Of a stretch of 32,406 nt of DNA, positions 30,823-32,406 are shown piece by piece. Every line of letters starts with the position of its first letter. The first letter of the stretch is position 1. Source of the DNA: JAFNGF01 sp964567045 (lineage in GTDB: Bacteria > Planctomycetota > Phycisphaerae > Sedimentisphaerales > Anaerobacaceae); NCBI GenBank assembly GCA_964567045.1, contig CAZMLE010000047.1, forward strand, positions 1 through 32,406, given 5' to 3'. The notes below the pieces were generated by a model. That model was not told where the DNA came from and did no database searches. It saw nothing but the letters and a program-made list of their open reading frames with translations. A program made the translations under genes and the position numbers.

Positions 30823-30844
30823 TAGCCTGCAGTTTCACTGCAGG
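30823..30844. repeat. Inner hairpin of the cassette, left copy
   Basis: Minus strand: CCTGCAGT, loop GAA, ACTGCAGG, then CTA: an 8-base perfect stem. TCA at 30835-30837 is the stop codon of the DUF5677-like gene, so its last four codons lie in the repeat. Confidence 0.75.
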
Positions 30845-31572
30845 TTTCGTTTTTTGATGTTAAGGTATTGGCACTTCAAATCCTCATAACCCAAATCATA
30901 TACGATTCTTATGTACGAGATGATGTTGAAGGCACAATCCATGCACCTCACTTTCAGGTTCTGGACATCGACGTCATTGAAATCGTCAATGAACTTACGT
31001 ACATCGCCATTTTGACGTACAAGTTTCGACAGGGTAAGCAGGTCAGGGTGCACCGCCATATTAAATTGGCCATACAGTAAGGGATACAGACGTTCTTTGT
31101 AGCCCGCTGGAAGCTCGTCGAGGCAGTTGTACAGCCCTCCAGCGGGTGTATATGGAATATTGCTTATTTCTGTTTCAAGCCAGGTAATGTTTTCCTTAAT
31201 ATCCTTCTTTTCGCTTGCTGTCGCCCCAGAGATCAATTTCTTCAGGCGTTTCTTTTCTTGCTCAAAAGTTTCCTTTCGCCACCGGTCAATCCTGACATCC
31301 ACGCTTTCCTTTTTCGGGTTATCTTCAAACAAACACCAGGCCAAACGAAGAGTGAGCTCACCCAAAATACGCAGCAGAGCCATTGCTCCAAGTTTTTTCT
31401 CTCTGTTTACCAACAGCAATACGGCATCACAGTAATTGTGAGCTAAAGGCAACACACAGCCACACAAATTGTATACAGGCTTATCTTCCTTTGGTGTAGA
31501 ATTTACTTTTTCTGTCGTTTCTCTGAACCATGTCTCTATCGTTTCGTCGATTGTCACTTTCACCTCTCGCAT
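30835..31572 (-). CDS. DUF5677-like (HEPN-like) helical protein
   Basis: The 245-residue product is mostly helical and charged. LAHNYCDAVLLLVNREKKLG then AMALLRILGELTLRLAWCLF fits the opening of DUF5677-type proteins, which look like HEPN folds, but I do not see the R-x4-6-H motif of HEPN RNases clearly. PLLYGQFNMAVHPDLLTLSK and a Cys-containing helix (VRCMDCAFNIISYIRIVYDL) follow. GGAG is 3 bases before the ATG, which is close; GTG at codon 4 is an alternative start. It is more AT-rich than its neighbours and lies inside a repeat-bounded unit, so it may be acquired. Family call is tentative. Confidence 0.6.
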   Translation of the reverse strand: MREVKVTIDETIETWFRETTEKVNSTPKEDKPVYNLCGCVLPLAHNYCDAVLLLVNREKKLGAMALLRILGELTLRLAWCLFEDNPKKESVDVRIDRWRKETFEQEKKRLKKLISGATASEKKDIKENITWLETEISNIPYTPAGGLYNCLDELPAGYKERLYPLLYGQFNMAVHPDLLTLSKLVRQNGDVRKFIDDFNDVDVQNLKVRCMDCAFNIISYIRIVYDLGYEDLKCQYLNIKKRNLQ

Positions 31573-31587
31573 TCACTCCAGCGTAAA

Positions 31588-31610
31588 CCTGCGGGTGAAA
31601 CCGTAGGCTA
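31588..31610. repeat. Inner hairpin of the cassette, right copy
   Basis: CCTGCGGGTGAAACCGTAGG followed by CTA. It is the same type as 30823-30844 in opposite orientation, with one extra base and a few differences. It lies 16 bases upstream of the DUF5677-like start codon. Confidence 0.7.
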
Positions 31611-31619
31611 ATGATTATT

Positions 31620-31646
31620 TGGATTCCCGCTTTCGCGGGAATGACA
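31620..31646. repeat. Outer terminal repeat of the cassette, right copy
   Basis: A 27-base segment starting TGGATTCCCGC and ending GGGAATGACA, with core CCCGCTTTCGCGGG. It is a perfect reverse complement of 30786-30812. Confidence 0.9.
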
Positions 31647-31647
31647 A

Positions 31648-31672
31648 CCCCGCAATAAATTGCGGGGCTAAA
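31648..31672. repeat. GGCTAA hairpin at the end of kdsB
   Basis: CCCCGCAA, loop TAAA, TTGCGGGG form a perfect 8-base stem, then CTAAA. The CTA at 31668-31670 is the stop codon of kdsB on the minus strand. It starts two bases after the cassette's outer repeat. Confidence 0.75.
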
Positions 31673-32406
31673 CACAAATATTCTCTGTGTCCTCTGTGCT
31701 CTCTGTGGCCATTTTTTTATATCTCTTAACAAACTCGGCGTATTGTTCCGGCGTGTCAATGCCGTCGCAGGTGTGCTGGACTTTGCCGACTAAAATATCG
31801 AAGCCGTTTTCAATCGCTCGCAATTGCTCAAGTTTTTCAATTTTTTCCACCGGCGTCTGCGGCAAGGCGGTAATCTTAAGCAAAAACTCCTTGCGATAGG
31901 CGTAAATTCCGATGTGCCGCAGATATTGTTTTACATCACCAACACCGGATTTTTCCCTATCGTAAGGAATAGGCGCACGCGAAAAATAAATCGCTATGCC
32001 AATTTCGTCGCTCGTTGCTCGTCGCTCGTGACTCGTCTTGCCAACATTGTGAGATACTACAACTTTTACGATATTAGGGTCTGCGACCTGCTGGGGGCTC
32101 TGGAAGTTTGCGGCCAGCGTAGCCATCGGATATTCCGAGTGCTTGAGCAGAAGCTCAGCCAGATAGTCAATATTTTCAGGGTCGATTTCCGGCTCATCGG
32201 CCTGAAGGTTTACCACTATCTCGACATCGATATCGGCGACGGCTTCGGCGATGCGGTCGGTGCCGCTCTGATGCTCAGGCGAAGTCAGAACACATTCAGC
32301 CCCGAAGGTACGGGCGGCGGCGGCAACCTTTTCGTCATCGGCGGCAATTATTACCTTCTCGGGCAGCCTGGCAAGGCACGCCCGCTCGTATGTGTGCTGG
32401 ATAAGA
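31668..32406 (-). CDS. kdsB: 3-deoxy-manno-octulosonate cytidylyltransferase, N-terminus cut by window end
   Basis: The enzyme activates Kdo to CMP-Kdo with CTP for lipopolysaccharide. The visible 245 residues run from LIQHTYERACLARLPEKVII through TSPEHQSGTDRIAEAV, IVVNLQADEPEID and YFSRAPIPYDRE to AIENGFDILV. Only about the first 30 residues should be missing. Two parts are foreign: KTSHERRATSDE between VVVSHNVG and IGIAIYFSRAP, where the family has a short loop, is read from a heptameric repeat; and the end KMATESTEDTENICV is read from a CTCTGTG-class repeat, with the stop in a hairpin. The inserted loop lies before the conserved SRAPIP strand, so activity may survive. Kdo use implies a Gram-negative-type outer membrane. 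Confidence 0.92.
   Translation of the reverse strand, partial: LIQHTYERACLARLPEKVIIAADDEKVAAAARTFGAECVLTSPEHQSGTDRIAEAVADIDVEIVVNLQADEPEIDPENIDYLAELLLKHSEYPMATLAANFQSPQQVADPNIVKVVVSHNVGKTSHERRATSDEIGIAIYFSRAPIPYDREKSGVGDVKQYLRHIGIYAYRKEFLLKITALPQTPVEKIEKLEQLRAIENGFDILVGKVQHTCDGIDTPEQYAEFVKRYKKMATESTEDTENICV
31683..31711. repeat. Nine-base repeat, CTCTGTG class, in the kdsB C-terminus
   Basis: CTCTGTGTC, CTCTGTGCT and CTCTGTGGC follow in a 9-base register. On the minus strand it encodes MATESTEDTE of KdsB. Fragments of the same class lie at about 4906 and 5006. Confidence 0.7.
32005..32038. repeat. Heptameric array inside kdsB, ACGAGCG class
   Basis: On the minus strand the units ACGAGTC, ACGAGCG, ACGAGCA, ACGAGCG and ACGA follow in a 7-base register, read in frame as SHERRATSDE. 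It is the class found at 26008-26055. Confidence 0.75.

Larger units (their letters stand above)
30786..31646. mobile_element. Repeat-bounded 861-base cassette carrying a DUF5677-like gene
   Basis: The unit has perfect 27-base inverted outer repeats and, after a 9- or 10-base linker, related inverted inner hairpins. The order outer-linker-inner is the same from both ends. It contains one gene and lies between kdsB and pyrG, which are often neighbours. No transposase is inside, and I cannot see a target-site duplication (left flank CTCTA, right flank ACCCC). It may be moved in trans or reflect two separate repeat insertions. Confidence 0.5.

Noticed and set aside
1..32406. tRNA, rRNA or known riboswitch
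   Set aside because: I looked for cloverleaf and GTTCRANNC-type motifs and for common riboswitch cores in the gaps and saw none. A covariance-model search would be decisive.

Overview
The window looks like a chromosomal piece from a planctomycete of the Phycisphaerae/Sedimentisphaerales kind, probably a metagenome-derived lineage. The clues are two PEP-CTERM proteins, a dockerin-like double motif typical of that class, a DUF1559-type pilin-like domain fused to an anti-sigma region, many large secreted proteins of unknown function, Kdo (outer-membrane) synthesis, and intergenic DNA crowded with short degenerate repeats. This placement is inference from protein style; no rRNA or marker phylogeny is available here.

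Layout. 1-171: frameshifted remnant of a secreted protein. 521-4904: a 1355-residue glycine-rich repeat protein with a PEP-CTERM tail, followed by a small dockerin-like ORF. 5038-6990 (-): secreted parallel beta-helix protein. 7458-11130: defence/addiction patch with a type IIG restriction-modification enzyme and a RHH/RelE-ParE toxin-antitoxin pair. 11827-13463: ECF sigma factor and an overlapping membrane anti-sigma-like protein. 13489-17789 (-): three-gene operon for secreted proteins (TPR, PKD, FN3-like). 18103-19038 (-): queG. 19166-25447 (+): tight four-gene operon of UroD-like protein, DapA/NanA-type aldolase, sodium:solute symporter and a large secreted protein, probably uptake and breakdown of a sugar acid or glycan fragment. 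25637-26772: DUF2283 protein and a second PEP-CTERM protein. 27605-32406: mtnP, a coiled-coil envelope protein, pyrG, a DUF5677-like gene and kdsB (cut by the window end). PyrG makes the CTP that KdsB uses to activate Kdo, so pyrG-kdsB is a natural pair.

The most unusual content is the repeats. There are (i) heptameric degenerate tandem arrays in at least four sequence classes, like cyanobacterial STRRs, plus 9- and 10-11-bp-period arrays; (ii) small hairpins ending in GGCTAA; and (iii) palindromes with ends like GTCATT...AATC. Copies sit in frame inside the type IIG gene and inside kdsB, form the C-terminus of KdsB, and supply the stop codons of queG, kdsB and the DUF5677-like gene. That last gene is bounded by inverted composite repeats (27 bp perfect outer copies plus related inner hairpins), so an 861-bp cassette appears to have been inserted between kdsB and pyrG. 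This repeat-bounded gene unit is the best candidate here for an undescribed mobile system.
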